Below the pieces are notes generated by a model. The model saw nothing but the letters and a program-made list of their open reading frames with translations. It was not told the origin of the DNA and did no database searches. From NCBI RefSeq assembly GCF_963675165.1, contig NC_087383.1, forward strand, positions 496,001-560,000: a stretch of DNA of 64,000 nt, given 5' to 3'. The stretch is from Halichondria panicea. Its lineage: Eukaryota; Porifera; Demospongiae; Suberitida; Halichondriidae. A program made the position numbers and the translations under genes. Below, piece after piece: positions 1 to 26,458 of the stretch (position 1 is its first letter; every line of letters starts with the position of its first letter).

Positions 1-1774
1 CTCCACGGTAAAGAGATGTCTATTGGGGGGGGGGGGGGGGGGGGGGGTTAAAAAGGAATACCAATACAATAACAAGTCTAAATACTATACAGCTATTAAA
101 TGCATATTTTGTTTCTCTAACACAAGTTAATACAACCAAGACGATCTTACCTCTTCTTGCTTCCAGTTGGTGAGACCGTGCAGTTCATAAAGTCGTGATA
201 GCTCTCCAGTTGTTTGACCCCCTCGTCCTGAGGCAATCAACATGCAAGTGATTACCATGGTGAGCTAGACACACTGTATACACCACATACAGTAGCTACA
301 ATGTGTATAAATATGCATGGTTTGGGGACTCTTTCAGCTGCCATAACTTGAATTCTGTGGATCGAATATCAACAATTTTATGATTTTCTAAAAGCTTAGA
401 AAGAGACCTTTCAAATGGTATCATCAAAGTTCATATTTAAGAGATAAAAATATTTGCCGTACCATGGATAATAGCCCATGGTCCAAGGCCGAAAAATGGC
501 AAATTATGGCCCCGAACAAATATTGGATTAAAACACATCATTTGAAAGGTCTCTTTTTAAGCTTTCAGAAAATCAGAAAAATTTTGACATTGGATCAACG
601 GTACTGAAGTTATGGCTGTTGAAAGATGTTAAACTCTACAATCATGCAATGTACCCCCCTGTTTAAATATAGAAAAGGGTACACCAACAAAGTGTTGTAC
701 CTCTTCTTGTTTGTAGCAGAGGAGGGTGGATCCGTCCATGACACACCAGTTCCTGTGTCCCGCCCCTTTCTCCTTGTGTACCAGGTAACCACGAGTGACA
801 GGGGAGAAAGCTGTTCCATACGCAGGCTGCAAAGGGGAGGCTGTAATATAAACTGGTAGACCAATGAAACAATATGAAAGGCTACAGAGAGGACAGTATA
901 CTGTAAACAATGCATGCAACAGCAATCGCTAATCTGAACACACAATCTACAAAAATTGAATTTTATGGACACTTGTAACAAAACTGCGTATTATTCTCAC
1001 ACACATTTTGCCTGACAGAGTCTATGAGCTCGAGTAGACCATCTCCAGGTGTGTTGACACAGAGTACGAACATGCCAGTGGGTGGGGCCTCGGTCTTGAG
1101 CGAGAGCACCCTCTCCTCCGAGTCCAGATAGTGAGCAGGAGTACCCGTAGACAAACCACTCACAAGAACTAGACGATAACTGTGTGTGTGTGGAGTGTGG
1201 AGTGGGCGTTATGATGGGTAAGCTTGCACACATATTCTCACATACAGGCCAGTATTAGTACATTATTACGACAAAGCCCAAGAAGAAATGACCCTTAAAA
1301 TAATGACTGTGGTGAGCGTGGGTAACACCTGTCTAAACCATCCACATCCTATCAAGTGACATCACCTAGAGACTGACCAACTCATACCTTTTTGGGTCAA
1401 GATCTTGTTTCCCGCATTTTGCCAGAGCCGTGGCAACCACTTCGGCTACTGTTGTCTTCTTCCCACACACGACCACCAATCTGTGCTCCAGTGGGTTAAC
1501 GAGGGCAGAGTACACCCGCAGTAGACCACCACCCTTCACAACCACTGACTGATACGACAACTCCTTCACTTTTGATTTTTTCCCGCTTGATTTGTGAGAC
1601 CTGTATAGGTGTAGTACAACAATAATACAGTGTATACGTGTAGAGACCATGTATCTACTGCACGCTACATGCACACTACATTTATATAAGAATGAGACAG
1701 TAAACATACGATTTGGTCTCTGTTCCAGTGGTCTCTTCAGCTGCAACAGTAGGCTTGAGATCTCCACTGTACGG

Positions 1775-1816
<42 letters not shown>

Positions 1817-4115
1817 ACTATAGTTATAAGGTAACTATAGACATCCTATTGTACAAAAATAGTAGTTAAAATGTGTATAATTACAGCCTTTGCTGTGCAT
1901 GTAGCTCCAGGCCCTACCTACGTTGCTGTGTGTGTGTACGATACCTGGCAGCCTTGGCCTGCAATGGTTGGATGCATCCTTGAAGCACCTCAGTGAAGTG
2001 AGGTCTGTCAGTAGGTCTCTGTGCCCAGCAACGGAGCATCACCTTGTAGAGCTCCTCAGGGCATCCCTGGGGGTGGGGGAGACGGTAGCCCTCCATCACC
2101 TTTGACTTCACCTGACACGTACAACAGAATAAGTTAAGTTGCAAATCTTTACTCAAAATAGCGACAACAAACATTCAAGCCTAACTTTGAGGGGAAGCGA
2201 TAAGTTAGGGACGTAGTGTCGGTACCCAAGACGACAGAGGACATGCAGTAATAATTATAGTCACTATAGTTTGTGCTGCTATAGACCTCCTACAGTTCTC
2301 TAGATTATCTCGGGGAAGAGAAACTAAAGGGAACATTTTAAGAGTGATTGCAATCGATCGTTTTGCTTTATTTTAGCCCTTTTCTGCTCAAAATCGTGTT
2401 CTGATGTGTTTCCACTTACATCATTGTTACTGAAGGTGGCATACGGCACAGAGCCACCAGTCACCAGCTCGTACAGGAACACTCCGTATGACCTATAATT
2501 GGATAAGCGCGTGAATGAAAGTGGGTGGTTGAAAGTAGGTGGAAAGTGAAATACAATATAAGAGACCACAACGTACAAAAGAGTAAACAGTTTCATAGTT
2601 GGTCTGAATGATAATTAATTGATTATTACAAGAGATGCATGAATCTCATTAAGATAATTCAGGAATGTTCAAACAATAACTAGCCTTCCTAGAAACCTCA
2701 TAATTGTTGATAAGCCACTTCAATCAACAGACAAACAACACACAAACACATCACTACAATTCCAATAGACCACAACAGCCGCCTCTGACTGATAACACAC
2801 TGACACGTAGTGATTAGTTATGTGACACACCAACTCCGAGTACACAGAGGAACACAACAAAATACCGTATAGCTAGCAATTTCTGCGGCCCAAAAATTCT
2901 GCGAATGTATAAGACCTTCAATTCTGCGGATAATTATTTCTGCGAATTGAACTTTCAACTGTTAAATTAGGCATGGTTAATAGGCATGGTTAATAAGCAT
3001 TTGCGGATAGTATTTCTGCGTTTACTCATTCATTCGCAGAATTTACATAATTTTTGGGCTGCAGAAATTTCTAGCTATACGGTACTGCACAGAGAGAACC
3101 TTTATTAGTAAACACGGCTATCAGTAATGAACTCTTGGTACATGACATTGTTATATTATTATGACGTGCAGACAGCTAGCACTGAGTGCACAGACACCAC
3201 ATGACACACACTCTAGCCATTATAAAAGCATTGTTCTAAAATCACACACTTTCATATTATTTGTAGTTCCCACGTTAAAAGGAATGTGCATGCATCACTT
3301 ACCATACTTCAGAATGCTTTGTGAAGTGGAGGCTCTCAATGACCTCTGGTGCCGTCCAGCGAACCTTTAACAGGGGGCGGGTGTTGTCATGGAGACGACA
3401 GTTGCTGGGGCCGTCCCAACGAGAATGCCCGAACTCGGATAATCTCATTTCACCGTTTGCTCCTAGGTACAAGTGTGGGTAGTCAAGGAAACAACACAAC
3501 AGGCTGGTCAGGATTCAAGTGCTGTACATATGCATACTATACTGCCTTCTGGTCATCCAATTTCAATGATTTTGTGTTTCCTTTGTGTAAGTAATGCTCT
3601 AGACTTCATAGATAATAATTACATTCAGTATATAGTTTCTTGTAGCCTCAGAAACTTAAGGGGCGAGAGTGTGTGCCACATATTGTACTATAGAGGAGAG
3701 GATATGTTCCTGGCGGCTAGGTCACAGTGGAGTATGTTGTGCTGGTGTAGGTAGACCATAGCAGAGGCAGTTTGGTAGGCATAGTCCAGAATCGTGGTCT
3801 CTGACAGTTCCTGCTTGTGAAGCACATCAAGAAGACACTCTGATACATACTCCTGGGGGAATAGAAGGACATCTTGAATTTATAGAGTACAGACTTCATT
3901 GTAGTGGTACAAGTAATGTTATATATATTATTGAGAACACAGGCATTAAGTTGTCCTACACTGACCATAACGAGAGATGTGGGCTCAGAAGTGAGGGTAA
4001 CAGCAAGCATGGGCAGGATGTTGGGATGGCTCACTTTACTGCAGGCAGGGGATAATTAATAAAGGGTAACCATCAAATAGACACACTAAAGTTATGGTGT
4101 GTGTGCGTGTGTGTG

Positions 4116-4157
<42 letters not shown>

Positions 4158-5725
4158 CAAGGCGCCAGATATGAAACCAGATACTTCCCACAACCAACAC
4201 TAAGTGGTCTCCACTGCACACAAGTTCCCCCTTCCTCCCACTCACTACAGCCCTCCAGCAAAGTCTCTGGCTCTTATACACACTAACATGCAAGGAAATT
4301 ACTATAATAAAAGCTTGGAGACAGCAAAAGCCATAGCAACAGCGTCTGTGGTGCCAGTGTAGTTGTAAGTTGGGCTCCTGGTTACCTGATGGTCAAGTAC
4401 TACTGGTATGCTATGAACCAACAATAGTACTAATTAATCATGGCACCATGTACTTACTTACGTAAAAAACATCCAAATTGTTGGCACTGCGCCACAAATA
4501 TAAACTATCAAAACCATCAAAACAAGCATATTTCAAAATCATCAAAACCGATTAATAGAGGCATCAAGTCCACAAACTTCCTTCTTCCTACTAGGGTAGT
4601 GAACCTGAGCAATGTGCAGGCAGGAATAGTCCTAGTGGGGTCCAATATCCTCTGACCTTGCTTTCAATGCACCCACAACCATCTTATCTCTTATCAAAAG
4701 AGGATGCTTATAGTGTCAGATAACCCAGGGCAACAGGAGGTTGGTAGCTACCAATAACCAGGACAACAGGACATGGTGGCTGGCTAATAGCTACCAGTTT
4801 GTATTCAGTTCAAGAAATGATACTTCTATTGCTGGGGGACTCACCTCAGAATGTCCAGTTCTCTATCGAATGCGCTCTTTGCTTCTTGCCCACAATCTGG
4901 TCTCAGAACCTTGACCACCACTTTGTCTCCCTCCATCTGACCCAGAAACGTATCTCCGAACTGTCCCTTGCCCAGGACATTAGAAAACTTTATACTAGAG
5001 GAGGGAATGTCCCAGCCAATCAGAGAGCCTGTAGCCTTGCGGGCCGCAATCAGCTGTTTCTTCTTAGTGATGAGGGTCTCCACAGAGTAGGGTAGCACAT
5101 ACTCCTCACCCTGTGCCAGCAAGAAGGACAATATGGAAGAATAATGATAAAGATTTTGTCTAGGTGTTTGGTAAACAACGATCAGTGCATGTACAGATTA
5201 TGACTATCAAGCTGCTAGCTACTCAAGCTCGTCAATTCATGAGCTTCCAAGTTAGTTTTGTTACAGAGTGCATATAAATTATTATTATTCACGTCTTCAA
5301 TATTGAACTTTAATCAGTGATCACAAAGCCAGATCTATAATAGCATTAACGAGTTTCTGTATACAAACAACAGATCTGCTAATGGTTGCATGCATCGTGT
5401 TACTGACCTTGAGATGAAAGCCAAGACCAGCCAGCAACTCTGGCACTCCAGGCTTGGACACATACTGCATTGGGGAGAGGGCCATTACAATAATCATGCA
5501 GGCTACAATATCATTGTGCAGCAGCATTGTGTGTGTGTATATTATTAGCTGCTAGCTCATATAGCAGCTGGCTGGCTGGCTCACTTGCGATGCAGCACGG
5601 ATTCTCCTGTACTTGCTCTGGCCTGGATCGTTGAGTATGTTCTGCACCAGTGTCAGTGCCGTCTTAGTGAGCCTCAGAAAGATCTGATCTCCTTGTTTCC
5701 TCAGTACACTCAAGCCTTCTTCCAT
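1..5725 (-). CDS. Tyrosine kinase with PUB, kinase, RA and PH domains (3' end outside window)
   Basis: Exons read on the minus strand: 5725-5585, 5464-5408, 5110-4845, 4038-3966, 3852-3706, 3472-3303, 2492-2420, 2111-1945, 1766-1710, 1600-~1388, ~1175-~1010, 826-701, 227-151, then off the edge. Residues 1-66 look like a PUB domain (KYRRIRAAS, then PGVPELLAGLGF); PUB domains bind the tail of p97-type ATPases. The kinase follows: glycine loop GKGQFG, VVVKVL lysine, catalytic loop HCDLAARN, EFG in place of DFG, RWTAPE, SEVWSYGVFLYEL and CWAQRPTDRP, which is a tyrosine-kinase signature. A Ras-association-like segment (LLRVYSALVNPLEHRLVVV, DSEERVLSLKTEAPP) and a PH domain (GYLVHKEKG, HRNWCVMDGSTLLCYKQEE) come after. 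Phases close from the start through exon 10; the RA exon 10/11 junction is uncertain. The chosen ATG at 5725 starts the PUB domain directly. The role is probably cytoplasmic signalling at membranes. A split into two genes is possible but the splice phases argue against it. Confidence 0.8.
326..630. repeat. Foldback element copy (about 310 bp family)
   Basis: One copy of a quasi-palindromic element. It begins CTTTCAGCTGCCATAACTTG and ends near AAGTTATGGCTGTTGAAAG, with CCATGG-x-CCATGG at its centre, so the two halves are nearly complementary. It lies in the intron between the two PH-domain exons of the kinase gene. Confidence 0.85.
1777..1815. repeat. (GT)n microsatellite
   Basis: Pure GT run on the plus strand (CA on the gene strand), just upstream of the acceptor of the kinase exon 1766-1710. 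Confidence 0.9.
2863..3084. repeat. MITE-like inverted repeat with TACCGTATAGC ends
   Basis: Left end TACCGTATAGCTAGCAATTT and right end ...AAATTTCTAGCTATACGGTA are inverted repeats. The interior is rich in CTGCGAAT/ATTCGCAG motifs that also pair. It lies in the intron between kinase exons 3303 and 2492. The rest of that ~810 bp intron shows nothing recognisable. Confidence 0.75.
3473..3705 (-). other. U12-type AT-AC intron in the kinase catalytic segment
   Basis: No GT donor gives an open frame between the HCDLAARN exon and the EFG exon. The minus strand instead reads AAC|ATATCCTCTCC at the 5' end, a minor-spliceosome AT-AC donor, and TTCCTTGAC at 3490-3482, an exact U12 branch-site match. 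The 3' end is CCACAC|TTG, 10-11 bases after the branch A. Splicing there yields RN-LYLGANGEMRLSEFG. This puts the EFG exactly 13 residues after the catalytic-loop Asn, the usual kinase spacing. Intron length is 233 bp. Confidence 0.85.
4097..4155. repeat. (GT)n microsatellite
   Basis: GT run with a few GC interruptions, in the kinase intron 4039-4844. The remainder of that intron holds no recognisable feature. Confidence 0.85.
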
Positions 5726-5830
5726 TTTTTTTACCGATCAGTATTATAAAAATGCTCCACTAGCCTCGTGGCAATCATATGAGGGCGGCCATTAAACTAC
5801 CACAATACACAAAAAATCACCACACAATAA

Positions 5831-10693
<4,863 letters not shown>

Positions 10694-10862
10694 AGCATTA
10701 GAGGCAAAGCTTATAATCCTTGCAAACTAGAAAGCCACGTGGACTAAACTTACATTGACCACGTGGGTGTGGATATCTTGCTTTTGTACTTTGAACCTGG
10801 AAAGTTATCAACTCTTACCAGCGCAGCAGAAATAGCTCTGTGTTGGATTTTATAGGCTCATT
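10694..10862. promoter_or_regulatory. Probable shared promoter of AFG2A and eIF3j
   Basis: Only 169 bp separate the two divergent start codons, so both core promoters and 5' UTRs must lie here. No clear TATA box is visible. Confidence 0.6.
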
Positions 10863-11738
10863 ATGTCTGAAGAAGAGGATTTTGCGTGGGGTGAGTTCTA
10901 GGATACAGTAGGGCCATATATTAAGTGGCTGGCTAGTGATCACGCTGGGCTAGTGTACGTGACTGATGGTGCTCTGTGATTATCTTATAGATGATGATGA
11001 TTTCGACCCTGAGGCTGGTTTCCAGAAGGAGGACCCCCAAAACCAGTGGGAGGGAGAGGACGAGGGATTGGACATTGATGTAAGTCGGTGGGATCCGGGA
11101 ATCGTGTGTATGATATTGTTATTACGATGTGTACACTATTTCCTAGTCTCGCGGGCCATACTCATACTCCTATCATGTCAGATTGTGGAGTATGGCCCGC
11201 GAGACTAACTATTTCCCTGTGTAGGCTGTAAAGGCTAAACCAGAACAAGTTGCCGTCAAAACTGAATCATCAGGTATGTATCTAATCAGCACCATACACA
11301 CACCTGACTGCCCTCCCTCTCCCAGAGTCCAAGAAGACCAAGGAGGAGAGGATTGCTGAGAAGAAGGCACAGCGTCGAATGGAAGAGTTGGCCAAAGAGA
11401 AGAAGCAGCAGAAGACGGACGAGGATGAGCTAGCTGAGAAACTGAGGCAACGAAAGTTGCAAGAAGTCTCGGATTTGGCTGTTGCTATGGATACGTTTGG
11501 TGTTGCCCCCGGGGTGCTGGATTCTATGGACCCAAAGTTAGAAGAAGATTTTGATAAGTTCCGGGAAGCACTCTGTGACAAGATTACCGCGTACGAGGTA
11601 AGTACCAGTGTCATCCCACAATAGTAGTCATGTCCTAGAGTTTGTTTATAGCTGTAATGGGAACCTTGTAGCGCATTACAAGGAAGTTAGCAACAGCCTT
11701 CTTGTGTGGTATGTTCTCAATATTTACATTTCCTTCCT

Positions 11739-11790
<52 letters not shown>

Positions 11791-12161
11791 CTCTCAGTTT
11801 TACACAAAGTTTGTCGAGAAGCTATTACTCAGAGTATGCAAAGAATGTAAGTGATTTTGTGTGTATGCATTCTATCAATGTTTTAAGTTCTTTATTTTTA
11901 TTCTCCAGTGGATATTGAGGACCTGAGGCATCTCAGCACAACACTCAGCACCTTGGCAACAGAGAAACAAAAAGCAAAGGCAAGTATCAGTTACCTCAGC
12001 CCAAGCATGTATAACTATACCTCCACCCCTGTTGACAGGCCCCTAAGATGAAGAAGAAAGGCAAAGTGTCGCTGGGAGCCAAGGCCGTGGGCAAAGCTTC
12101 AAAACGCTTTGACGATTATGGAGAGGACGATCTAGGCGCAGAATTTGATGACTTTATTTAA
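10863..12161 (+). CDS. EIF3J: Eukaryotic translation initiation factor 3 subunit J
   Basis: Exons 10863-10890, 10991-11079, 11225-11273, 11326-11597, 11789-11846, 11909-11979 and 12039-12161 join to exactly 230 codons (229 residues). The protein has the eIF3j pattern: an acidic N terminus (MSEEEDFAW...DDDDFDPE), a lysine-rich coiled-coil middle (KKTKEERIAEKKAQRR), a central helical part (DTFGVAPGVLDSMDPK, DFDKFREALCDKI), and a C-terminal basic-acidic tail ending GAEFDDFI. The family binds the 40S decoding centre, helps recruit eIF3 and acts in subunit recycling. Exon 11909-11979 ends AAG|GCAAGT, a GC-AG intron: the nearby GT alternative would bring in a stop. The exon at 11789 uses a (CA)n run as its polypyrimidine tract. 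Confidence 0.95.
11144..11207. repeat. Perfect 20-bp hairpin in eIF3j intron 2
   Basis: TAGTCTCGCGGGCCATACTC is followed after 24 bases by its exact reverse complement. No other copy is seen in the window. It may be a small foldback or a structured intronic RNA. Confidence 0.85.
11742..11788. repeat. (CA)n microsatellite acting as acceptor tract
   Basis: The CA run ends directly in the AG that precedes eIF3j exon 11789-11846. Confidence 0.9.
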
Positions 12162-12460
12162 TTGTTTGTGCAGCCACTTTGAATGATAATTTTAAAAAAT
12201 CCCACGAACCATGTGTTTTGTTTTTGTCAATGGTAACATTTAAGCGATGACCAGTTCCCCGTTCGCCTACCCCAAAGGACCACTAATAACCAACACATCA
12301 GAAATGTGACAATGGCAAAAAAATTAAGGAAGTGGAAATGTCACGGGGCCGCCCCCCAAACATTGGATTTGTTTGGTAAAGATCATTAATGAATGTTGTG
12401 TTAAAATTACATGGAAGGGAATTCCCCTACAAACAGCCTGCTCTTCTCTGCAGACAGGAG

Positions 12461-15134
12461 ATGGCGTACCCTTTCATAGCTGTTCATGCAGGTATGTTTA
12501 AGGTAATAAAATGGCTGCTTGCATGCCACAAGTAGAATGTATTACATCGTTGAATGACGATAAATTATTTTCCTCACTCTCGATCTCACAGGCGCAGGTT
12601 ACCATAGTGACTCCAATGGTACCAAACTGAAAGATCTGTGTAAAACGGCTTGCCTTAAGGTACATACAATCTACGCCAAAATATTACTGCATTATTTTTA
12701 ATGATGTCAAATTAATGTTCCGTACTTTTACTATTTAAATAGCTCCTGGTACTATGCATGTATAAACTAGTACAGCTGTAATTATTCAGACAATGGCAGC
12801 ACTGAGAGAGGGAAGGGATGCAGCTGAGGGGGTAGCCATTGCTATATCAGAACTTGAGGTATGTTGTATGTTTGGCAATTTATTAACTTTACTCAGTTCC
12901 AAAACAGCATGATTTTGTGGATAGCATTATAATGACAATTACTATGCCCCCCCCCCCCCAGTCCAGCCCCCTCACTAACTCTGGCCTGGGCTCTAACCTC
13001 AGTCTCACTGGACAGGTTGAGTGTGACGCTAGTGTCATGGATGGAGACGGTGGCTTCGGCTCTGTAGGTGCATTGCAAGGTACTCTAACTGTCATATGAT
13101 ACGACTCTATGTCACCTGACTATCATGTGCTGCTCAGGTGTGGTGAACCCCATACAAGTGTCACTGGAGATGCTACGAGATAGTTCCCACGGTACCCTAT
13201 CTCTGGGGAGAGTCCCTCCATTGTTAGTTACCTTCGTTGCTAAAAAAATTTTGCTAAAAAAAGTTTGAACATTTATTTTTTGTTTTATAGAATGTTGACT
13301 GGAGAGGGTGGGCGATTATGGGCGGAGCAGCGAGGCTGTGGGTTGTGTCAGCCTGATGAGCTCATTACTGATCGTGCCCGAGAGGTATACCTGGACCACA
13401 AGTCACGCTTGGATGGAGCCTCCTCCCCTGCACCAAAACACCGCAAGAGGAGGAGAGAGGATAACGGACACAATGTGAGCTAGCTCTACTGTGTACCATG
13501 TCTAGAATGTTTTACGAGCATCAAACATAATTATGCGAACTTTGCGAGTGTTGATCAATTCGCATAGTTATATAAATTAGTACTTGGTAATTACACACGA
13601 TCCTCGCCAGAGCGCAAATAGTTAGATCGCAAATTCTGCTGATTTGGCTCGTTCGCAAAGATTTTTCACCCGCAAAATTCTAGTAATACGGTAGTGTGTA
13701 ACTTCTTCCTCCTCTACACAGAAGGAGGAACCTCCATTGGACACTGTGGGTGCTATATGCCTGGACGGACGAGGGGGCGTTGCAGGGGGTGTGTCTAGTG
13801 GGGGAATTTCCCTCAAGTTCCCCGGTAGGGTGGGGCAGGCGGCTGTGTTTGGGTGTGGCTGTTGGGCCCAGCACACACCCAGCAAAGAGAGCAGAGCTGT
13901 CGCTTGCAGCACTTCAGGTAAGGCCACTACTTTAATAGCGTGTGTTCTCATATGAGTGCCCAGGTACTGGAGAATACATCATCAAGACCATGCTGGCTAA
14001 AGAATGTGCCGAGTGAGTGTGTTGCCATGTGTAACCTAGCCTCGATCCCAGGCCGCACTTCCCACTTCACTTAGGGAAGTCCGGTGAAGGAGGCTATGTG
14101 TAACCATGTGTATATCAGAATAGAAAAAACAGTGTCCCCCTTAGTACTGTACCAAAGATAATAATCATTATTGCAATAATTATAATACATCAAATTATAC
14201 CACTCACGAGCTTGTCCTAAAAGATTAGTACCTGAATTCCTCAACCGAATTTCACAACAGTGGTGCATGGTTTACCACTGTTACGGAATTGGTTGATGGA
14301 AAAAACGGCCTTCTTTTTTATTTGATGATGCTACATTCCCCAGATCCATGATAGACTCTAGCCTTGAGCAGTCTTTGACTGATAAATTCTTGCGTGAGTT
14401 AACATTATCTTCTGTCTTTATTCGTGCCTCCACCATCCCCTCAGGCTCTGAGCGGTTGTCCTCTGTTGATCAGAGGTTTAAACTAGCAGGAGTCATTGCA
14501 CTCAATCTCACAACAGACGGTAAGTGTATGTCATGTGTGTCTGTGTGTGCATGATTTATCTTATTGGTCGCTATTTGATCAGGTGACGTCCACTTCTCCT
14601 GGGGCCACACAACGGAGAGTATGTGTGTGGGGTACATGAGCCACACCCATCAACAACCAACGGTAATATCCATACAATATATAGCTCATACATTACTATG
14701 CACATGTAGCTGTGCCTTATGTCATTGATCATGCAACCCCCCTCAGTCATTGATCATGCAACCCCCCCTCAGGCAGTGCTAATATATAGCTCTATGCACA
14801 TGTAGCTGTGCCTTATGTCATTGATCATGCAACCCCCCTCAGGCAGTGCTAATATATAGCTCTATGCACATGTAGCTGTGCCTTATGTCATTGATCATGC
14901 AACCCCCCTCAGGCAGTGCTAATATATAGCTCTATGCACATGTAGCTGTGCCTTATGTCATTGATCATGCAACCCCCCTCAGGCAGTGCTAATATATAGC
15001 TCTATGCACATGTAGCTGTGCCTTATGTCATTGATTATGCAACCCCCTCTCAGGCAGTGCTGTCAAAGATGGCCGATCCTGATAAGGCTGGACTAACCAC
15101 ACAAGTAGAAGCACTCAAACTATCCCCATCATGA
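12461..15134 (+). CDS. TASP1: Threonine aspartase 1 (taspase-1)
   Basis: Twelve exons (12461-12491, 12592-12659, 12790-12858, 12962-13079, 13138-13222, 13291-13474, 13722-13917, 13964-14012, 14344-14393, 14445-14519, 14583-14662, 15054-15134) give 362 in-frame codons. It belongs to the asparaginase-type Ntn-hydrolases: N-terminal FIAVHAGAGYHS, VECDASVMDGDGGFGSVGAL, and the autoprocessing site before DTVGAICLD, whose Thr becomes the catalytic N-terminal nucleophile of the beta subunit. SGGISLKFPGRVGQAAVFGCG is the expected motif after it. A basic KHRKRRRED run before the cleavage site looks like the nuclear localisation signal of the family. Known substrates are MLL-type methyltransferases and TFIIA, cut after Asp. 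The last intron contains a 70-bp minisatellite that repeats the terminal splice acceptor. Confidence 0.95.
13498..13693. repeat. MITE-like inverted repeat, TACCGTATAG family
   Basis: Ends TCTAGAATGTTTTACGAGCA and GCAAAATTCTAGTAATACGG pair imperfectly; the interior resembles the copy at 6011-6190. It lies in the TASP1 intron upstream of the exon that carries the catalytic Thr. Confidence 0.6.
14676..15059 (+). repeat. 70-bp minisatellite containing copies of a 3' splice site
   Basis: About five units. Each holds CCCCCCTCAG|GCAGTGCT, the same acceptor and exon start used at 15054. Decoy AG sites lie near 14772, 14842, 14912 and 14982. After each decoy the frame runs AVLIYSSMHM and then a stop, so use of a decoy would shorten the taspase C terminus. 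Confidence 0.9.
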
Positions 15135-15297
15135 ACAACTTATATTATAATGAACTAAATAATATCAACAATGTTCATTGAGACCCAAGTGTTGTATAAT
15201 TATACAAAAATATTATTGTTCGAACACATGTCCCATAATAATTATACATTTATATAATTATATATATAATGGCAGCACAAAAGACGAGTTATTTAAT

Positions 15298-25169
<9,872 letters not shown>

Positions 25170-26458
25170 ATTGTTTCTATACTCTATTTTCGTGCTATTC
25201 CCTATGTATGCAGACAACAACATGCAACAATAACCTCTTTGTGACCATGCTGCCTCTACTGCGCATGCGTCGGGAAAAGATCGACACATGGACAATCTTG
25301 GAGGCAAGAAAGACAAAAAGAAGATCACAATGGATCAATAATGTGTTAGAAATGAATCAATTTGACACAAATTAACACCATATTGACAGCCCTGATACAT
25401 GTACTACTTCCGTCAATATACTCATCGATGACCCCCAGCCCAAGGTACTCCCTAGCTGCTAGCTGCTATTGAACAGGTCTCCATCTTGACAGAGTCAGAA
25501 GCGCACTCAGTCCCTCCAGCTGCACGCTCTCCCTGCCACCAAGTCCACACACAGTGAGTGTTCTCCTAGTCTAGCGTGCATGCTCTGATACATACAGTAG
25601 TAAGGCTGCACGGTCTGCATAACACTGCCTGAGCTACCTAGGGCTGCAATGCTCCACTCACATAATTATAATAATATGAGATAGCTTGCAATCTGAGCCT
25701 GTGCATGTACCTACATGATATCAACACATTGCTGTTATATGAGAATGGTACAATGTGTTGCAGCTAGCTAGTCACACATACGTACGGTGATATTGACACT
25801 TGTCGAGTATAAACTCTAACTATAGCTGTGCTAACGATTATTGTAGCTATGGTTATTGTAGGACCCACTGTTACTAATATAATTATAAATGCCTATTTAA
25901 TAATGCAGCGAAGCATATCACCATGCAAAGTATACGTGTCTGCACAACGTGGTGTTGGGTGGGTGTGAGTTGCGTACAAGCTCTGTTACTCTACTTCAAG
26001 CCTCAATGGTTGTTAGAAAAAATATATCTCCAATTTTATTACCTCAATTTAGTATCGGTACTAGCTGTATAATTTTGTGTGTATGATTAATTATCTGGGA
26101 CTTTACCCTCCTAATACTTTGAGAGCACTGCATTGGTCAGGGCTGTTATTTACCCGTACATCCTGCCCAGAAGCCAGCTGTGTGTGTAGCCATCCCTATT
26201 AGTAGAGCAGGAACCATCAACATAACACAATGCTGTGGCCAGGGCTGACCTGGAGTACTTCCTGTCTATAGTTATTCATGACCTACTTGTAATTATCACA
26301 TGCCATGCCTTAGCTGTTTGTTTTCCTCCTTTTGGTAGTTGAGTTAACTCAATGCAAATTGACGTGCAAGCTGGATCAACTTACTAAGTGGTGTACTTGT
26401 TAATCTCTTTTGCTATTGTTTTCTTCTCCCTATAGAATCTCACCACCAGTATCCAACG
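25170..26458. other. Intergenic region between divergent LRR and membrane-protein genes
   Basis: It holds both promoters and 5' UTRs. The sequence CTCCCTATAG|AATCTCACC near 26436 looks like the acceptor of a 5' UTR intron of the downstream gene. No coding potential, repeat or RNA gene is recognised. Confidence 0.5.

Noticed and set aside
3474-3706. GT-AG splicing with donor TA|GTACAA in the kinase
   Set aside because: It gives either a TAG stop with the nearest acceptor or a 12-residue insertion in the catalytic segment. The U12 AT-AC reading restores exact kinase spacing.
14676-15059. Regular repeat array that could suggest a CRISPR
   Set aside because: Directly abutting 70-bp units without unique spacers, in a eukaryotic intron; it is a minisatellite.
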